The notes beneath the pieces were generated by a model, which was not told the origin of the DNA, ran no database searches, and worked only from the letters and a program-made list of their open reading frames with translations. Position numbers and translations under genes: made by a program. Positions 62,007 through 64,000 of a stretch of DNA of 64,000 bases are shown one piece after another. The stretch spans positions 1 through 64,000 of the forward strand of contig JANWVT010000013.1 of NCBI GenBank assembly GCA_025056255.1. The letters run 5' to 3'. The first letter of the stretch is position 1; each line of letters starts with the position of its first letter. Source of the DNA: Bernardetiaceae bacterium (lineage in GTDB: Bacteria; Bacteroidota; Bacteroidia; Cytophagales; Thermoflexibacteraceae).

Positions 62007-62981
62007 ATGAAGAGTATTGTTTTTGAACAACTCGGTCGCCCTGAGGAGGTGCTGCAGCTCAAACAAGTAGCAAAACCCACTCCTGCAGCGGGTGAAATAT
62101 TGGTAAAAGTAATGGCAAGCCCTGTTAATCCGTCGGATATTATGTTTGTACAAGGTTTGTACGGTTTGCGTCCTCAGTTGCCCTCTGGGGCAGGCTTTGA
62201 AGGATGTGGAATAATAGAAGCGGTAGGAGCAGGGGTAAACCTTCCCTTAGGCAGCCGCGTAGCTTTCACTACCATTGGGGCGTGGTCGGAATACGTAGTG
62301 GTATCTGCCAGAGCTGTATTTCCACTGCCGGCTACCATGCCCTTTGAAGTAGGTGCGCAAATCTTTGTCAATCCGTTTACTGCTTGGGCAATGTTGCATG
62401 CTGCCAACTTACAAGCCGGGCAATGGCTACTACTCACTGCCGGAGGTTCTACCTTTGGTCAATTGGTGATTCAAATGGCTGCTCGAAGAGGAATTCACAC
62501 CATTTGCACAGTTCGCCGCGATACACAAACAGAACAGTTGCTTGCATTAGGCGCCACTGCGGTTATCAATACCGAGAAAGAATTTTTACCCAAGCGCGTT
62601 AAGGAACTTACCAACGGAGCTATGGCAGACTGCTGCTTTGATGCCACAGGAGGCGATTTGGCGGCGTTGGCGCTCAATAGCTTGAAAAACAAGGGGCACA
62701 TGTGGGTATATGGCATGCTCAGCCTCAAAGAAACGCCAGTAAACAACGGTTTGCTCATTTTCAAAGGACTAACTATTCAAGGCTTCTGGCTAACCGATTG
62801 GCTCAATAACGCCCCTTGTGAGGTGCGGCAGCAAGCTGCACAAGAAATTATTAACCTGCTACACGACGGCACCCTTAAAGTACAAGTAGCTGCTCAATAC
62901 AAAATAGAACAAGCCATACAAGCCGTAACAGCAGCACAACAGGAAGGCAGAACCGGAAAAATTCTGATAACTAACTTTTAA
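62007..62981 (+). CDS. Zinc-free MDR family oxidoreductase (quinone/enoyl reductase-like)
   Basis: A 324-residue medium-chain dehydrogenase/reductase. It has VMASPVNPSDIMFVQGLYG, GAGFEGCGIIEAVGAGV, and the nucleotide-binding stretch LLTAGGSTFGQLVIQMAARRG, with a Rossmann fold at about 140-270. The zinc ligands of alcohol dehydrogenases are missing, as in quinone oxidoreductases and mitochondrial-type 2-enoyl thioester reductases. NADPH is the likely donor. It overlaps the convergent regulator by 4 bases. Confidence 0.87.
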   Translation: MKSIVFEQLGRPEEVLQLKQVAKPTPAAGEILVKVMASPVNPSDIMFVQGLYGLRPQLPSGAGFEGCGIIEAVGAGVNLPLGSRVAFTTIGAWSEYVVVSARAVFPLPATMPFEVGAQIFVNPFTAWAMLHAANLQAGQWLLLTAGGSTFGQLVIQMAARRGIHTICTVRRDTQTEQLLALGATAVINTEKEFLPKRVKELTNGAMADCCFDATGGDLAALALNSLKNKGHMWVYGMLSLKETPVNNGLLIFKGLTIQGFWLTDWLNNAPCEVRQQAAQEIINLLHDGTLKVQVAAQYKIEQAIQAVTAAQQEGRTGKILITNF

Positions 62982-63667
62982 AGCATCTTCAAGTGTTTAA
63001 AAAGCAGTGCCTTATAAGTACCTCCTAAGGGAATGTTCTTTTTTTGAATAATTACGGAATCGTCTTCTACCGAGTCTATTTTATGGTAGTTTACTAAAAA
63101 TGACCGATGAACGCGTAGAAAGTGGGGAGGTAGTTTGGAAGCCATTGCCTTCATAGTAGTGAGCACCAAATATTGCGCTCCCCCTTCCATATGAAATATC
63201 ACATAGTCAGCCATTGCTTCTAAATACAAAATTTTACTCAGTTGTATTTTAACGTACTGATTGGTGCCCGACTTAATAAAAACATTGTCATCGTCAGCAC
63301 CTGTATAAACACGCAACTTGATAAAATCTTTTATCTTTTGAAGCGCCGCATGAAACCGATGATAACGCACTGGCTTCACTAAATAATCAACAACACCATA
63401 CTCAAACGCTTCAATGGCATGTTCAGTTTTAGAAGTAATCAGAACGCATATGATAGGTTCTTTGAGTGTTTGTAGAAGTTCCAGTCCACTCATTTCGGGC
63501 ATGTCAATATCTAAAAAGAGCACATCGAAATGCTCTTTTTCTATCATTTGCAATGCTTGCACAGGATGATTGGAAACAACCACGTGTTGGAAGTAGTTAT
63601 CTCTTCTTGCAAACTCAGCAATCAGCTCTGCGGTAATCAAATCATCATCAAGTACCAAACAGCGCAT
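62978..63667 (-). CDS. LytTR-type response regulator
   Basis: A 229-residue two-domain regulator. The ATG at 63667 gives the receiver start MRCLVLDDDLITAELI; the longer frame would run into the divergent gene. Phospho-acceptor D53 is in FLDIDMPEMSG, with ITSK and YLVKPV (Lys) later. The LytTR DNA-binding domain (about 130-229) has FIKSGTNQYVKIQLSKILYLEAMADYV and FLRVHRSFLVNYHKID. It controls transcription by binding imperfect direct repeats. No LytS-type kinase is adjacent; the HPt protein across the 35-bp divergent gap may belong to the same pathway. Confidence 0.92.
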   Translation of the reverse strand: MRCLVLDDDLITAELIAEFARRDNYFQHVVVSNHPVQALQMIEKEHFDVLFLDIDMPEMSGLELLQTLKEPIICVLITSKTEHAIEAFEYGVVDYLVKPVRYHRFHAALQKIKDFIKLRVYTGADDDNVFIKSGTNQYVKIQLSKILYLEAMADYVIFHMEGGAQYLVLTTMKAMASKLPPHFLRVHRSFLVNYHKIDSVEDDSVIIQKKNIPLGGTYKALLFKHLKML

Positions 63668-63702
63668 ACAAATACAAGTTTTGACAGAAAGATACGCAAT
63701 AT

Positions 63703-64000
63703 ATGGAAGCAAATGAATTTAGTTTGGCATTTTTCAGGGAATCTGCTAATGGTGACAAGCAATTCATGAAATACATCCTCTTGCTAACCGCACGAGAGTT
63801 GCAACAATACTTTGAGCAGTTGACAATGGCTGTACAGGAAGGTCATACTGAACAAATAAGACGTGCTGTTCATAAGCTACGTCCTCATTTAGAATCGCTT
63901 CAAGCCGTTGAATTAGAAAAGCTCATGAGGCAACTGGCTAATGCCCCCTCACCTCCTTCTGCCGAACTTTTGCAAACCTTTCAGCAAAAAGCTGCTTTAC
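63703..64000 (+). CDS. HPt-domain protein, 3' end cut off by the window
   Basis: An open frame from ATG 63703 to the edge (99 codons seen). The helical product starts MEANEFSLAFFRESANGDKQ; H57 in RRAVHKLRPHLESL fits the phosphotransfer site of HPt domains (A-H-K-L-K/R-P). HPt proteins pass phosphate between receivers. It is divergent from the LytTR regulator, and the first kinase in the window (5.2 kb) is a hybrid that would need such a partner. The length of the full protein is unknown. Confidence 0.72.
   Translation, partial: MEANEFSLAFFRESANGDKQFMKYILLLTARELQQYFEQLTMAVQEGHTEQIRRAVHKLRPHLESLQAVELEKLMRQLANAPSPPSAELLQTFQQKAAL

Overview
The window is typical Bacteroidota chromosome, most likely a gliding-type Cytophagales/Flexibacter relative. 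Evidence: a porU-porV pair of the type IX secretion system, MenB (menaquinone), outer-membrane beta-barrel proteins, many small lipoproteins, DUF2911/DUF3276/DUF885 families, and promoters of the Bacteroidota form TTTG-N18/19-TAnnTTTG in front of several genes (rpsT, the DUF3276 gene, hppA, an alcohol dehydrogenase-like gene). Nearly all of it is dense housekeeping sequence. I found no insertion sequence, prophage, CRISPR array, rRNA or tRNA. The first and last genes are cut by the window edges.

Layout. 0-11 kb: truncated gene, nicotinamidase-like hydrolase, murA (Asp instead of the catalytic Cys), thiolase, DUF2911 protein, small lipoprotein, hybrid histidine kinase, a lone nuoN, rpsT, terC-like gene, acyl-CoA dehydrogenase. 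11-20 kb: a terminator-capped candidate small RNA/leader, porU, porV, a TPR lipo/periplasmic protein, rpoN coupled to a PAP2-like membrane protein, a 50-residue basic protein. 20-32 kb: hutH, DoxX-like protein, DUF3276, polyprenol-phosphate glycosyltransferase, then a translationally coupled run OLD-family nuclease - mutS - hflX, an RluA-type pseudouridine synthase, and an ECF sigma factor with an anti-sigma/beta-barrel partner and a tiny upstream ORF. 32-43 kb: M1 peptidase with a barrel-like C-terminus, hppA, an FMN-dependent 2-hydroxy-acid oxidase, and thrA behind a Thr-rich leader peptide and attenuator. 43-64 kb: menB, membrane protein, large FG-GAP/UnbV lipoprotein, anmK, a group of three genes with two nuclease-like products, comF, an AhpD-like protein, exoIII, peptide-binding lipoprotein, yifB, metF, two small paralogous lipoproteins, patatin, serine hydrolase, degenerate DUF885 protein, zinc-free alcohol dehydrogenase, and a LytTR regulator divergent from an HPt protein.

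The most notable hidden signals are not protein families. (1) Upstream of thrA on the minus strand lies a 25-codon ORF with two runs of three Thr codons plus Met and Ile codons, followed by a hairpin and a U-tailed terminator: a transcription-attenuation leader matching the end products of the enzyme. (2) Three intergenic loci (19.4, 35.6 and 50.5 kb) each carry exactly four tandem copies of a 13-bp unit AACGGCGGCGTGC. Two of them stand next to a 23-bp inverted repeat (GTTGTT, 11-nt loop, AACAAC), and a decayed relative of that inverted repeat sits alone at 47.2 kb. (3) A ~100-nt promoter-to-terminator unit precedes porU. (4) A group with a PD-(D/E)XK-like protein and a DEDD exonuclease starts from a promoter so close to its start codon that the message may be leaderless.

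All calls rest on reading motifs by eye; no database search or folding program was run. Positions of domains are approximate unless a residue number is given.
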